NCBI RefSeq assembly: GCF_000373565.1
Contig: NZ_KB891797.1
Span: 1-64,000 of the forward strand
Direction: 5' to 3'
Origin: Streptomyces sp. HmicA12
GTDB taxonomy: Bacteria; Actinomycetota; Actinomycetes; Streptomycetales; Streptomycetaceae
DNA length: 64,000 bases
In this document: in pieces, positions 42,211-50,848 of the stretch
Position numbering within the stretch: position 1 is the first letter of the stretch
Layout: every line of letters starts with the position of its first letter
Notes under the pieces: model-generated
Databases searched by the model: none
Told to the model about the DNA's origin: nothing
What the model saw: the letters and a program-made list of their open reading frames with translations, nothing else
Position numbers and translations under genes: made by a program

Positions 42211-42290
42211 CGCCCCTGAGATGCCTGCGGCATCCAGGGGAAGGCTGCGCGCAGCGCATGCCTTCAGGGGCGCGGGGAACTGCGCGACCA
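42211..42290. repeat. Dispersed GC-rich intergenic repeat, copy D (long compound form)
   Basis: An element of about 80 nt. The outer arms CGCCCCTGAG and CTTCAGGGGCG pair, a small hairpin GATGCC-TGC-GGCATC is nested inside, and CTGCGCGCAGCGCATG follows. It ends with the core repeat in reverse orientation (GGGGCGCGGGGAACTGCGCG). The same compound element occurs at 54391-54470. It lies between the LacI gene's 3' end and the HtrA-like gene's promoter. Confidence 0.82.
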
Positions 42291-42333
42291 GCCCCCACCG
42301 GCCGTCAGCCGAACACGCGCCCCGGGCGGAGCC

Positions 42334-43356
42334 CTAAGCGCAGCCGCACGACTGACGTACGACCAGCCGCGACGGGAACAGCTTCAGGCGCTCGCGTCGG
42401 GATCCGGCGACCCGCAGTGAGTCGTCCAGGACGAGATCCACCGCGGCCCGCGCCATCGCCGAGCGGTCCGAGGCGACCGTGGTGAGCGGGGGATCGGTGA
42501 GCCCCGCCTCCTTCACGTCGTCGAACCCGGCCACGGCCAGCTCGCCGGGCACCTCAATGCGCAGCTCGCGCGCGGCCCGCAGCACACCGATGGCCTGGTC
42601 GTCGGTGGAGCAGAAGATGGCCGGCGGGCGGTGCGGCCCGGCGAGCAGCTCCAGGGCCACCTGGTACGCGTCGTAGCGGTTGTACGGCGCCTCGAAGAGC
42701 CGCCCCTCGGTCGGGAGGCCCGCCTCCTGCATCGCGCGCCGCCAGCCCTCGACGTGGTCGGAGACCGGGTCGCCGACCGACGGGGTCTCGGCGGTGCCGC
42801 CGAGGCACGCCACGTACGCGTTCCCGTGCTCCAGGAGGTGGCGGGTGGCGAGCTGGGCGCCGCCGATGTCGTCCGTGACGACGGCGACGTCGTCGATCGC
42901 CTCCGGGCGCTCGTGCAGCAGCACCACCCGGGCGTCCCACGCCTCGATCTCGGCCGCGGCCAGATCGTTGAAGCCGTGGCTGACGAGGATGAGTCCGGAG
43001 ACCCGCATGCCGAGGAACGCGCGCAGGTAGTGGACCTCGCGGTCGCCGACGTAGTCGGAGTTGCCGACGAGGACCATCTTTCCGCGCTCGGACGCGGCCT
43101 GTTCCACCGCGTGCGCCATCTCCGCGAAGAACGGCTGGCGCGCGTCCGGCACGATCATGCCTATGAGGTCGGTCCGCCGCGACGCCATGGCCTGGGCGAC
43201 CCGGTCGGGCCGGTACCCCAGCTCCTTGATCGCCGCCTGTACGCGTTCGCGCGTGGCCGGGGCGACCGGCCGGGGTCCGTTGTTGATCACGTAGGACACG
43301 ACGGCGGTCGAAGTACCCGCCAGTCGCGCAACGTCGTCCCGAGTCACCTTGGCCAC
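42334..43356 (-). CDS. LacI-family transcriptional regulator
   Basis: A 340-residue repressor. The N-terminal HTH and hinge read [20 protein letters not shown], with [15 protein letters not shown] after it. The periplasmic-binding-like effector domain follows ([20 protein letters not shown], ending with [18 protein letters not shown]). No sugar-utilisation genes are adjacent, so the ligand and targets are unknown. It ends CGCA with two Cys at the extreme C-terminus. It lies alone between the HtrA-like protease gene and glnR. Confidence 0.92.
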   Translation of the reverse strand: MAKVTRDDVARLAGTSTAVVSYVINNGPRPVAPATRERVQAAIKELGYRPDRVAQAMASRRTDLIGMIVPDARQPFFAEMAHAVEQAASERGKMVLVGNSDYVGDREVHYLRAFLGMRVSGLILVSHGFNDLAAAEIEAWDARVVLLHERPEAIDDVAVVTDDIGGAQLATRHLLEHGNAYVACLGGTAETPSVGDPVSDHVEGWRRAMQEAGLPTEGRLFEAPYNRYDAYQVALELLAGPHRPPAIFCSTDDQAIGVLRAARELRIEVPGELAVAGFDDVKEAGLTDPPLTTVASDRSAMARAAVDLVLDDSLRVAGSRRERLKLFPSRLVVRQSCGCA

Positions 43357-43409
43357 GCGCGGAGTCTACGCGGATGGACCACCCTGTGGGCAGGGCGTAA
43401 AGCAGCCCG

Positions 43410-44216
43410 CTATGAGTCGGCTGTGACGGCTCCGGCGCGCACGCCCGCCGGGCTGTCCGCTTCGCCCGTGTTGGTGGCGGAAGCGGCTTCCGTCTTGTCG
43501 TTCCCGGTGCCGTTCTTGTCCGCGTTCTTCTCGCCCTTCTCCGGCTTCTCCGGGGTGACGAAGCGGTAGCCCACGTTGCGCACGGTGCCGATCAGCGACT
43601 CGTGCTCGGGGCCGAGCTTGGCGCGCAGTCGTCGTACGTGCACGTCCACGGTCCGGGTGCCGCCGAAGTAGTCGTAGCCCCAGACCTCCTGGAGCAACTG
43701 GGCGCGCGTGAAGACGCGGCCCGGGTGCTGCGCCAGGTACTTCAGGAGCTCGAACTCCTTGAAGGTCAGGTCGAGGACCCGGCCCTTGAGCTTCGCGCTG
43801 TACGTCGCCTCGTCGACCGACAGGTCGCCGTTGCGGATCTCCATGGGGGAGTCGTCGGCGACGATCTGCTGGCGGCCCATGGCCAGCCGCAGGCGTGCCT
43901 CGACCTCGGCGGGTCCCGCGGTGTCGAGGAGCACGTCGTCGATGCCCCAGTCGGCGGTGACGGCGGCGAGGCCGCCCTCCGTCACGACGAGGACCAGCGG
44001 ACAGCCGGGTCCGGTGGAGCGGAGCAGCTGACAGAGGCTGCGGACCTGCGGGAGGTCGCGGCGGCCGTCGATCAGGATCACGTCGGCGCCGGGGGTGTCG
44101 ACGAGAGCGGGGCCCTCCGCCGGGGCCACTCGCACGTTGTGCAGGAGCAGGCCGAGAGCGGGGAGCACCTCCGTCGACGGCTGAAGGGCATTCGTCAGGA
44201 GCAGCAATGAACTCAT
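43410..44216 (-). CDS. glnR: Nitrogen regulator GlnR
   Basis: A 268-residue orphan OmpR-type regulator. The receiver keeps Asp50 ([11 protein letters not shown]) but has lost the usual acidic pocket, as known for actinobacterial GlnR, which works as a dimer without phosphorylation. The winged-helix domain covers residues 135-225 ([20 protein letters not shown] and [17 protein letters not shown]). A low-complexity tail follows. GlnR controls glutamine synthetase, ammonium transport and nitrate/nitrite assimilation, and links to PhoP. It is not next to a kinase gene. Confidence 0.96.
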   Translation of the reverse strand: MSSLLLLTNALQPSTEVLPALGLLLHNVRVAPAEGPALVDTPGADVILIDGRRDLPQVRSLCQLLRSTGPGCPLVLVVTEGGLAAVTADWGIDDVLLDTAGPAEVEARLRLAMGRQQIVADDSPMEIRNGDLSVDEATYSAKLKGRVLDLTFKEFELLKYLAQHPGRVFTRAQLLQEVWGYDYFGGTRTVDVHVRRLRAKLGPEHESLIGTVRNVGYRFVTPEKPEKGEKNADKNGTGNDKTEAASATNTGEADSPAGVRAGAVTADS

Positions 44217-44458
44217 CGCGCCCCACCTGCCTGGGTCGTCCTACGTTCGTGCACGGTTCGCTCGCCCATAACGTCTGGTTCCTCCTCGGTCCCTGCGAGG
44301 ACGTTTGCGGCACTGCTTCGTGGTGCTGGTACTGCTGTGGCGGGCCCGCGCCCTGGGCCCTGCGCCACCGGGAGTGAGGTCGTATACAACGCTCCTGAAA
44401 GCACAAAAGGACCCGGGGGCTGCATTGCCCGAGTCCTTCGCCCAGCAGAATAGCCCAC

Positions 44459-45286
44459 ATGAGTAGGGGTCCGGCAGATGAAAGACGTGGATCTTCTGTG
44501 CGGCCGATCACTGAACGAACGCTGCGTGTGACGCTCAGGACACAGGACGGAGTCTTCATCGACGCCGCCCACGAGCCCGGAAACAGTCCCGGCGGCGACC
44601 TCGTGATCGTGCTCGCGCACGGCTTCACCGGCGATCTGGAGCGGCCCCACGTGCGGCGTGCGGCCTCGGTGTTCGCGCAGTACGCGGGCGTGGTCACGTT
44701 CTCGTTCCGCGGGCACGGGCGGTCCGGCGGGCGGTCCACGGTGGGTGACCGCGAGGTGCTCGATCTCGCCGCGGCCGTCGAGTGGGCCCGTTCGCTCGGT
44801 TACGCCCGTGTGGTGACGGTCGGGTTTTCGATGGGTGGTTCGGTGGTGCTTCGGCACGCGGCGTTGCACAGGGGGCGCACGGAAGCGCGCACGGACGCCG
44901 TCGTCGCCGTGAGTGCTCCGGCCCGGTGGTTCTACCGGGGGACCGCCCCGATGCGGCGGCTGCACTGGGTCGTGACGCGGCCGACGGGCCGGATGGTCGG
45001 CCGGCTCGGTCTGGGTACCCGTATCCACCCGCACGACTGGGACCCGATCCCGCTCTCGCCGGTCGAGTCGGTGCCGCTGATCGCGCCGACGCCGCTGCTG
45101 ATCGTGCACGGCGACCGCGACCCGTACTTTCCCGTCGACCATCCGCGGATGCTGGCGGAGGCGGCCTCCGCGCAGGGGGCCGGCGCCGAGCTGTGGCTGG
45201 AGGACGGGATGGGACACGCGGAGCACGCGGCCGGCGACGCACTGCTCGCGCGGATCGGGGAGTGGGCGCGGGGTGCCGCACAATAG
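44459..45286 (+). CDS. Alpha/beta-hydrolase
   Basis: A 275-residue cytoplasmic hydrolase. The oxyanion segment is VIVLAHGFTGDLERPH, the nucleophile elbow GFSMGGSVVL carries the catalytic Ser, the acid is in HGDRDPYFP and the base His in GMGHAEHA. The substrate is unknown. The ATG lies just after an AGAATAG -10-like element, so the transcript may be nearly leaderless. A MoaD-like gene follows 50 nt later on the same strand. Confidence 0.88.
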   Translation: MSRGPADERRGSSVRPITERTLRVTLRTQDGVFIDAAHEPGNSPGGDLVIVLAHGFTGDLERPHVRRAASVFAQYAGVVTFSFRGHGRSGGRSTVGDREVLDLAAAVEWARSLGYARVVTVGFSMGGSVVLRHAALHRGRTEARTDAVVAVSAPARWFYRGTAPMRRLHWVVTRPTGRMVGRLGLGTRIHPHDWDPIPLSPVESVPLIAPTPLLIVHGDRDPYFPVDHPRMLAEAASAQGAGAELWLEDGMGHAEHAAGDALLARIGEWARGAAQ

Positions 45287-45336
45287 GACGCCGGCCGAAC
45301 CGTTCGGAACCTGAGACCCGTGGAAAGGGGCGCCGC

Positions 45337-45591
45337 ATGGCACACGGCACCATCCGCTACTGGGCGGCGGCCAAGTCGGCCGCCGGTGTGGCGGAGGAAC
45401 CGTACGACGCCGACGACCTGGGTACGGCCCTGGCGGCGGCGCGCGAGCGACACCCCGGGGAACTGGTCGGGGTGCTGCGGCGCTGTTCGTTCCTCGTCGA
45501 CGGGAACCCCGTCGGGACGCGCGGCCATGAGACGGTACGGCTGGCCGAGGGCGGCACGGTCGAGGTGCTCCCGCCGTTCGCAGGAGGGTGA
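45337..45591 (+). CDS. MoaD/ThiS-family small sulfur-carrier protein
   Basis: An 84-residue ubiquitin-like protein ending in the Gly-Gly tail (VEVLPPFAGG) that is thiocarboxylated in sulfur carriers such as MoaD. The N-terminus MAHGTIRYWAAAKSAAGVAE is typical MoaD (RYWAAAK). A ribosome site GGAAAGGGG precedes the ATG. No molybdopterin synthase large subunit is adjacent. The sulfurtransferase operon 2.8 kb downstream could supply sulfur, which is only inference. Confidence 0.9.
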   Translation: MAHGTIRYWAAAKSAAGVAEEPYDADDLGTALAAARERHPGELVGVLRRCSFLVDGNPVGTRGHETVRLAEGGTVEVLPPFAGG

Positions 45592-45596
45592 CCCCG

Positions 45597-46832
45597 ATGA
45601 GCAACGAGCAGTATCCGTACGACCAGTACGGGCGACAGCAGCACGACCAGCAGCAGTACGACCAGTACGGGCGGCAGCAGTACCCGCAGCCCGCGCCCCC
45701 CTACGAGGCCGATGCCACCCAGCAGTGGCAGGGACAGACCTGGGACACCCAGCTGCAGGCCGCGCCGCAGCAGGAGCCGTATCTGCCGCCGCAGGGGTAC
45801 GAGCAGCAGGGGTACGAGCAGCAGGAGTACCGGCAACAGGGGCATCGACAGCCTGAGTACCAGCAGCCTGAGTACCAGCAGCAGGGGTACGAGCCGCAGG
45901 GGTACGAGCCGCAGGCCGGTGCCGCCCAGCCGCTGCCCCCGCAGCAGGAGTGGTCCTACGCGCCGCAGCCCGAGCCCGAGAAGCAGCCCGAGCCCGCTCC
46001 GGCGCCCGAGCCCGCGCCCGCCGCGGGGAGCGCCGAGCCGTCGTACGGCCGGGCCACCACCACCGGCAACACCCGCGTCACCGACGCCCAGCGGGCCCGC
46101 GCCGAGGGCCGCTCGCCGATCATCGAACCGGGTATCCAGCCGGCGGGCCTGACCGCCGTGCTCGGACTGCTCCTCGCGGGCGGCGCGGCCGTCGGCTCGT
46201 ACGCACTCCTCGTACCGCTCCTTCTGCTGCAGGCGGTCACCGCCGCGGGCTGGTTCCGGCTCAACGGCATGTGGCCCGCCCGGCAGGGCATCGCGCTCGC
46301 CTTCCTGGGCGGCGTGGTCGCGGACATCGCGCTGCTCGCGGCGGGCCGGGAGCACGCGCCCGCCGCGATCCTCGGCACGCTCGGCGTCTGGGTCCTGCTC
46401 ACCCTGGTCCTGCAGCTGCGCTCGCACGCGTCGCCGGACGAGCGGATGTACGGCCTGATGGCGACCGTGGTCTCGGCGGCGCTCGCGATCATGGCGACCG
46501 GACAGCTGGCGGCCGAGCCGGACGCCGTGACGGTGGGCGCGATCGCCGTGGCCGTCGCGGTCGTGGCGCGGGCGCTGCCGCTGCCGACGGCCGTGTCCGT
46601 CGTGGTGGCGCTGCTGGCCGGGGTCGGTGCCGGGATCGCCGTGGGCGGCATGACCGACCTGGGCTCGGACGGTGCCCTGCTGGGCGCCGCTGCCGCTGCC
46701 GCCGCGCTGATCGGGCACCGGGTCGCCTCGTACGACTACCCGTCGCGGTTCGTGCACATGACGGCGGGCGTCGCGCTGCCGCTCACGGCCGCCGCGCCGG
46801 TGATCTACGTGCTGGGGCGCGCGTTTGCCTGA
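45597..46832 (+). CDS. Multi-pass membrane protein with Gln/Tyr-rich N-terminus
   Basis: A 411-residue protein. The first 150 residues are low-complexity, with repeats of the type QGYEQQ and QPEYQQ. A soluble linker (TTGNTRVTDAQRARAEGRSP) leads to about eight TM helices. No transporter motif is recognised. I start at the ATG giving MSNEQYPYD because AGGAGGG lies 8 nt upstream; a GTG overlapping the MoaD-like stop is too close to that site. The downstream membrane protein gene overlaps it by 8 nt. Confidence 0.83.
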   Translation: MSNEQYPYDQYGRQQHDQQQYDQYGRQQYPQPAPPYEADATQQWQGQTWDTQLQAAPQQEPYLPPQGYEQQGYEQQEYRQQGHRQPEYQQPEYQQQGYEPQGYEPQAGAAQPLPPQQEWSYAPQPEPEKQPEPAPAPEPAPAAGSAEPSYGRATTTGNTRVTDAQRARAEGRSPIIEPGIQPAGLTAVLGLLLAGGAAVGSYALLVPLLLLQAVTAAGWFRLNGMWPARQGIALAFLGGVVADIALLAAGREHAPAAILGTLGVWVLLTLVLQLRSHASPDERMYGLMATVVSAALAIMATGQLAAEPDAVTVGAIAVAVAVVARALPLPTAVSVVVALLAGVGAGIAVGGMTDLGSDGALLGAAAAAAALIGHRVASYDYPSRFVHMTAGVALPLTAAAPVIYVLGRAFA

Positions 46833-47136
46833 CGAGGAGGCCGGTGGACGGGAGGGTGACAGACCCGGCGAGCCGCACCCCTGGGACGTGTGGGCCCTGC
46901 GGTTCGGCCTCGTCTCGGTGTTCGGCTGGTGCTGCGCCGGTCCCGGCTTCTTCTTCGGCGGCTTCCTTCTGGTGCCGCTGCTGCCGCCGGCGGGTTTCGC
47001 GGCCGTCGCGTACGGCGCCGCCGTGCTGTGGCGCTTGCGCGGCACCACAGTCCCCAAGGCGCGGCAGGTGACCGCGATCGTGCTCGGCGCGGCCGGGATG
47101 GCGATCGCCGCAGCGGCCGCGGTGACCGCTCTCTGA
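46825..47136 (+). CDS. Small membrane protein
   Basis: A 103-residue protein with two or three TM segments (LRFGLVSVFGWCCAGPGFFF, AAVAYGAAVLWRL and the Ala-rich VTAIVLGAAGMAIAAAAAV). It probably starts at a TTG overlapping the end of the preceding gene by 8 nt; the next in-frame candidate is a GTG 21 codons later, which would remove the acidic N-terminus. Function unknown; presumed to work with the upstream membrane protein. Confidence 0.65.
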   Translation: MPDEEAGGREGDRPGEPHPWDVWALRFGLVSVFGWCCAGPGFFFGGFLLVPLLPPAGFAAVAYGAAVLWRLRGTTVPKARQVTAIVLGAAGMAIAAAAAVTAL

Positions 47137-47215
47137 TCCGGGGCGCGTATCGACAACTTCGTGACAACTCACCACCGCACACCGGAATTACAGGTCGTCC
47201 GCGTACCCTCCGGGC

Positions 47216-47944
47216 ATGCGCGCACTGCGAATACTGCTGATCCTCGTCGTCGTGCTCGGCGGCCTGTTCGTGATCGCCGACCGGGTCGCGGTGAACTTCG
47301 CCGAGGACGAGGCGGCCGACCGGATCCGCACGAGCGAGGGGCTGACGAGCACCCCGTCGGTGTCCATCAACGGCTTCCCGTTCCTGACCCAGGTCGCCGA
47401 CGGCACCCTCGACGACGTGACGATCGGCATCAAGGACTACGACGCGAAGAGCGACGGCGACAGCATCCGCATCGCGGACCTGAGCGCCGAGATGCACGGC
47501 GTGAAGTTCGACAGCGGCTACAGCTCCGCGACCGCCGGCTCGGCCACCGGCACCGCCCGCATCTCCTACGCCGAGCTCCTCAAGGCCGTCCAGGAGCAGG
47601 CCCCGGCGCAGGTGGCGCCCGGTGTGACGGCGAAGCTCGCCGGCCTCGCGTACGGCGGCGGCGACAAGGTCAAGATCACCGTCGAGGTGAAGACGCCCCT
47701 CGGCACGGTGCGGCCCACCGTCCTCAGCACCGTGAAGGTCGCCGACGGCAAGGTCACCGCCCGCGCCGACAGCCTGCCGGCGGTGGGCTCGATCGACCTG
47801 GCCGAGGGCCCGATCCGGGCGGTCACCGACTTCCGGCAGGCGATCGACAACCTCCCCGCGGGCATCAAGCTCGACAAGGTGCAGGCGGCCGAGGACGGCA
47901 TGGAGATCACGGTGACGGGTTCGGACCTGCGCCTCGTCGGGTAG
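47216..47944 (+). CDS. LmeA-family (DUF2993) protein, copy 2
   Basis: A 242-residue protein with an N-terminal TM/signal (LRILLILVVVLGGLFVIAD) and an extracytoplasmic DUF2993 domain. The family signature is SINGFPFLTQVADGTLDDV, nearly the same as in the larger copy at 36390-37592 (EIEGFPFLTQLADRRVDEL). It lacks the acidic N-terminal extension of that copy. A lipid-binding or envelope-assembly role is inferred from LmeA. A TACCCT element 7-12 nt before the ATG suggests a very short or absent leader. Confidence 0.88.
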   Translation: MRALRILLILVVVLGGLFVIADRVAVNFAEDEAADRIRTSEGLTSTPSVSINGFPFLTQVADGTLDDVTIGIKDYDAKSDGDSIRIADLSAEMHGVKFDSGYSSATAGSATGTARISYAELLKAVQEQAPAQVAPGVTAKLAGLAYGGGDKVKITVEVKTPLGTVRPTVLSTVKVADGKVTARADSLPAVGSIDLAEGPIRAVTDFRQAIDNLPAGIKLDKVQAAEDGMEITVTGSDLRLVG

Positions 47945-48098
47945 GGACATCACGACGGGCCGTCCGCAGTTCGAGACGGAGCTGTCCGCACAGCAGGAGT
48001 GAGCGGAGCCACAGCGGGTCCCCGGCCCGGCGGCAGCGGCTCCGCGGGGCGCTCCATCCCACATTGTGGGCGATCTCGTCTCATTATTCGACACGTCG

Positions 48099-48128
48099 GT
48101 GACACGGCCGCCGATGCGTCCTTACGAT
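48099..48128 (+). promoter_or_regulatory. Probable promoter of the cysteine leader peptide and sulfurtransferase operon
   Basis: GTGACA (48099-48104) and TACGAT (48123-48128) are spaced by 18 nt. The expected start site falls at about 48135-48136, on the leader peptide's ATG, implying a leaderless transcript. The rest of the 47945-48098 gap has a small palindrome, CCCACA-T-TGTGGG at 48058-48070, and no gene. Confidence 0.6.
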
Positions 48129-48135
48129 CGGTGGC

Positions 48136-48216
48136 ATGAAGCGACAGGCGGACCTCACGAAGCGGCGGGCAGTAGACCTGTGCCGCGTCGCCGCCATGCT
48201 CTGTCGCACCTTCTGA
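48136..48216 (+). CDS. Cysteine-containing leader peptide upstream of sulfurtransferase operon
   Basis: A 26-codon frame. It begins MKRQADLTKRRAV and ends DLCRVAAMLCRTF, with two Cys-Arg pairs in a C-R-x4-L-C-R pattern. Short peptides with this ending are found in front of sulfur-assimilation genes in Streptomyces and other actinobacteria and are annotated as putative leader peptides. Ribosome stalling at the Cys codons when cysteinyl-tRNA is scarce would alter folding of the 133-nt downstream leader and expression of the sulfurtransferase. The promoter position suggests it is translated from a leaderless mRNA. Confidence 0.85.
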   Translation: MKRQADLTKRRAVDLCRVAAMLCRTF

Positions 48217-48254
48217 GCGGGCAGGCCGTCCCTCGGTCGACTCCCGCTTTCCCC

Positions 48255-48287
48255 GGCCCCTCGAGGCGAGACGAACGACTCGGGGCC
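48255..48287 (+). promoter_or_regulatory. Candidate attenuator hairpin in the leader of the sulfurtransferase operon
   Basis: GGCCCC (48255-48260) pairs with GGGGCC (48282-48287), with further CGAG/CTC pairing inside. It lies between the leader peptide stop and the GGAGGAA ribosome site of the sulfurtransferase. The structure is modest, so this is only a candidate. Confidence 0.4.
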
Positions 48288-48349
48288 ACCGTGCGCATCC
48301 GCACACACCCGTTCCGCATGCCTGCCGCAACTGCCCCGGAGGAAACAGC

Positions 48350-49195
48350 ATGAGCCGCAGCGACGTCCTGGTCGACGCCGACTGGGTCGAGGCCAACCTC
48401 GACAACGACAACGTGGCCATCGTCGAGGTGGACGAAGACACGTCCGCGTACGACAAGAACCACATCAAGAACGCGATCCGCATCGACTGGACCAAGGACC
48501 TCCAGGACCCGGTCCGCCGTGACTTCATCGACCAGGCCGGCTTCGAGGAGCTGCTGTCGAAGAAGGGCATCGGCAACGACACGACCGTCGTCCTCTACGG
48601 CGGCAACAACAACTGGTTCGCCTCCTACGCGTACTGGTACTTCAAGCTCTACGGCCACAGCGACGTGAAGCTCCTCGACGGCGGCCGCAAGAAGTGGGAG
48701 CTCGACTCCCGCGACCTGGTCGACGGCGCGCAGGTCCCGAACCGTCCGGCCACCCAGTACAAGGCCAAGGCCCAGGACACCTCGATCCGCGCCTTCCGCG
48801 ACGACGTCGTGAACGCGATCGGCTCGCAGAACCTGGTCGACGTGCGCTCGCCCGACGAGTTCTCCGGCAAGCTGCTCGCCCCGGCCCACCTCCCGCAGGA
48901 GCAGTCGCAGCGTCCGGGCCACGTCCCGTCCGCGCGCAACATCCCGTGGTCGAAGAACGCCAACGACGACGGCACCTTCAAGTCGGACGACGACCTCAAG
49001 GCGCTCTACGCCGAGGAGCAGGTCGACCTGGCCAAGGACTCCATCGCGTACTGCCGCATCGGTGAGCGTTCCGCGCTCACCTGGTTCGTGCTGCACGAGC
49101 TGCTCGGTGTCGAGAACGTCAAGAACTACGACGGCTCGTGGACCGAGTACGGCTCGCTGGTCGGCGTGCCGATCGAGCTCGGCGCCAACAAGTAA
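48350..49195 (+). CDS. Thiosulfate/3-mercaptopyruvate sulfurtransferase (tandem rhodanese)
   Basis: A 281-residue protein of two rhodanese domains. The N-terminal inactive domain holds VLVDADWVEANL and VLYGGNNNWFASYAYWYFKL. The C-terminal domain has the catalytic Cys in the loop IAYCRIGERSALTW. It moves sulfane sulfur from thiosulfate to cyanide or a thiol acceptor. GGAGGAAACAGC before the ATG is a strong ribosome site. It is in an operon with the DUF1416 gene, 34 nt downstream, as is usual in actinobacteria (sseA/cysA-sseC), and is probably controlled by the upstream leader peptide. Confidence 0.95.
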   Translation: MSRSDVLVDADWVEANLDNDNVAIVEVDEDTSAYDKNHIKNAIRIDWTKDLQDPVRRDFIDQAGFEELLSKKGIGNDTTVVLYGGNNNWFASYAYWYFKLYGHSDVKLLDGGRKKWELDSRDLVDGAQVPNRPATQYKAKAQDTSIRAFRDDVVNAIGSQNLVDVRSPDEFSGKLLAPAHLPQEQSQRPGHVPSARNIPWSKNANDDGTFKSDDDLKALYAEEQVDLAKDSIAYCRIGERSALTWFVLHELLGVENVKNYDGSWTEYGSLVGVPIELGANK

Positions 49196-49229
49196 CCCCC
49201 AACCGACCTTCAACTTCTAGGAGTTCAGC

Positions 49230-49517
49230 ATGTGTGGAGCGAAGGCCGGCGGCCCCGACGCCTCGACGATCAAGCCCGGTGAGACCACCATCCAGGGTCA
49301 GGTCACCCGCGACGGCGAGCCGGTGACGGGCTACGTCCGTCTGCTCGACTCGACCGGTGAGTTCACCGCCGAGGTCCCGACCTCGGCCACGGGCCAGTTC
49401 CGCTTCTACGCGGCCGAGGGCACCTGGACCGTGCGCGCGCTGGTCCCGGGCGGCACGGCGGACCGCACGGTCGTCGCCCGGACGGGCGGGCTCGCGGAGG
49501 TCGCGATCGCCGTCTGA
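49230..49517 (+). CDS. sseC: DUF1416 protein (SseC-like)
   Basis: A 95-residue protein beginning MCGAKAGGPDA, with a conserved N-terminal Cys. The beta-sandwich reads TTIQGQVTRDGEPVTGYVRL then EGTWTVRALVPGG. DUF1416/SseC proteins are found next to thiosulfate sulfurtransferases in actinobacteria; the exact role is unknown but sulfur handling is likely. A ribosome site AGGAG lies 9 nt before the ATG. Confidence 0.92.
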   Translation: MCGAKAGGPDASTIKPGETTIQGQVTRDGEPVTGYVRLLDSTGEFTAEVPTSATGQFRFYAAEGTWTVRALVPGGTADRTVVARTGGLAEVAIAV

Positions 49518-49651
49518 GCGATCACTCGTGACGGCTGAAGGGCCGCACCCCCGGGGGTTGGACGCCACTGGTCGGGGTGCGGTCCTTCGGCTTGTCCCGA
49601 GCCGCTTTTCCGGACCCGCTTCGGCGGGCCCGCCGGGCTTACGCTGGAGAC

Positions 49652-49912
49652 ATGTACGCGCGGCGGAAGCACCTGTACTTCGCCATGATGGGCGTCTGCA
49701 TCGCCCTCTTCGTCCTGGCGTGGGGCGTCGTGCGGCTCTGGTCCGTTCCCGTCGCCGTCGGCATGTGCGTCGTGGCCATGGTCATCCCGCCCGTCGCCGC
49801 CATCGTCGCCAACCGGCGCGGCCCCGAGGACCGCTGGTGGGACGACCCTTCGGGGGACCCGAAGTCCGACGACTGGTGGGACGAACTGGACGGCAAGAGG
49901 CGGCACCGCTGA
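49652..49912 (+). CDS. DUF3099-type small membrane protein
   Basis: An 86-residue protein with two TM helices (YFAMMGVCIALFVLAWGVV and VAVGMCVVAMVIPPVAAIVA). They are followed by the acidic tail RGPEDRWWDDPSGDPKSDDW. The start MYARRKHLYF is chosen because a TACGCT -10-like element lies only 9-14 nt before it. It is followed, with a 4-nt overlap, by the next gene. Function unknown. Confidence 0.86.
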   Translation: MYARRKHLYFAMMGVCIALFVLAWGVVRLWSVPVAVGMCVVAMVIPPVAAIVANRRGPEDRWWDDPSGDPKSDDWWDELDGKRRHR

Positions 49913-50757
49913 CGGACCAGACGTACCAGCCCCAGGAACCCGGGGTCGTCGCCCTGCCGCCGCTGCCCGACTACGCGCCCGCGGTCGCCCCGGCCGCCCC
50001 CAAGGACCGCCGCGTGCTGCGGGCCGTCCTGCGCTGGACCGCCGCCGTCGTCGTGTTCGCGGCCGTCGGCGCCGGGGTCACGTACGGCGTCACCGAGCAG
50101 AAGCGCGGCGACCTGCCGGGCCTCGCGACCGAGAGCGACGGCCGCTGGCCGTACCCGCGGATCGAGAAGCCGCCGCTGCCCAAGGGTGCCCCGGCCCCGT
50201 TCGCCGAGGGCAACGCCCGCGAGGAGCACTTCGCCGACCTGCGGAAACTGGTCCTGCCCGCACCCCAGGGCGCCAAGGAGGACAAGGAGCTCGCAGGGAA
50301 GGACGGCTGGCTGTCCACGTCCGCGTACCTCTCGGAGTACGGGAAGGAGAAGCGCCGCGATCTCGCGCAGACCCTGAAGGACGGCGGCCTGCGGCACATC
50401 GCGGCCCGCGGCTGGACCATGCCCGACGGCACGCGCACCCGGGTCTACCTGCTGCGGTTCACCACGGGAGCGTTCACCCGCGACTACCGCGCCCAGCTGG
50501 ACACCAACCTGGCGATCCCCAGGGGCGTCGAGAAGTTCGACCAGGACTTCAACACCTTCCAGGGCGGCGGCAAGGCGGTGCGCTACACGACGCTCTTCGC
50601 CTACGCCGAGCAGAAGCCCTACGGCAAGGAGCGCGTCCGGTACGCGTACATCGAGGCCGGTGACGTCCTCGCCCTGGTCGTCCAGTCGGACGACGGACAC
50701 GGCCCCACGATCCCCTTCCGGCAGACCGTGGCACTGCAGAACCAGCTGCTCGGCTGA
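49909..50757 (+). CDS. Single-pass membrane protein of unknown function
   Basis: A 282-residue protein. A short Pro-rich cytoplasmic part leads to one TM helix (LRWTAAVVVFAAVGAGVTYGV) and an extracytoplasmic domain ending GHGPTIPFRQTVALQNQLLG. No domain is recognised. The natural N-terminus, TDQTYQPQEPG, would follow a CTG codon that overlaps the preceding stop as CTGA; the nearest conventional start is a GTG at 49876, 11 codons upstream and inside the DUF3099 gene. Confidence 0.75.
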   Translation: MTDQTYQPQEPGVVALPPLPDYAPAVAPAAPKDRRVLRAVLRWTAAVVVFAAVGAGVTYGVTEQKRGDLPGLATESDGRWPYPRIEKPPLPKGAPAPFAEGNAREEHFADLRKLVLPAPQGAKEDKELAGKDGWLSTSAYLSEYGKEKRRDLAQTLKDGGLRHIAARGWTMPDGTRTRVYLLRFTTGAFTRDYRAQLDTNLAIPRGVEKFDQDFNTFQGGGKAVRYTTLFAYAEQKPYGKERVRYAYIEAGDVLALVVQSDDGHGPTIPFRQTVALQNQLLG

Positions 50758-50848
50758 CCTCGCCGAGTGGGCCGGGCCCCGCACGACTACAGTGGGGCCC
50801 GGCTCTGTAACCACGTATCCGCAAAGTTGCGCTCACCGAGGAGCACCC

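Noticed and set aside
44406-44439. Hairpin AAGGACCCGGG / CCCGAGTCCTT between glnR and the hydrolase gene
   Set aside because: It lies in a divergent promoter region, not after a gene, has a mismatch, and no role can be assigned; not called as a terminator.
45588-45596. GTG start overlapping the MoaD-like stop for the membrane protein
   Set aside because: The AGGAGGG ribosome site is immediately adjacent to this GTG and is correctly spaced for the ATG at 45597.
45357-47156. A 599-codon minus-strand frame opposite the MoaD-like and membrane protein genes
   Set aside because: It contains only low-complexity mirror sequence; the plus-strand genes have ribosome sites and family motifs.
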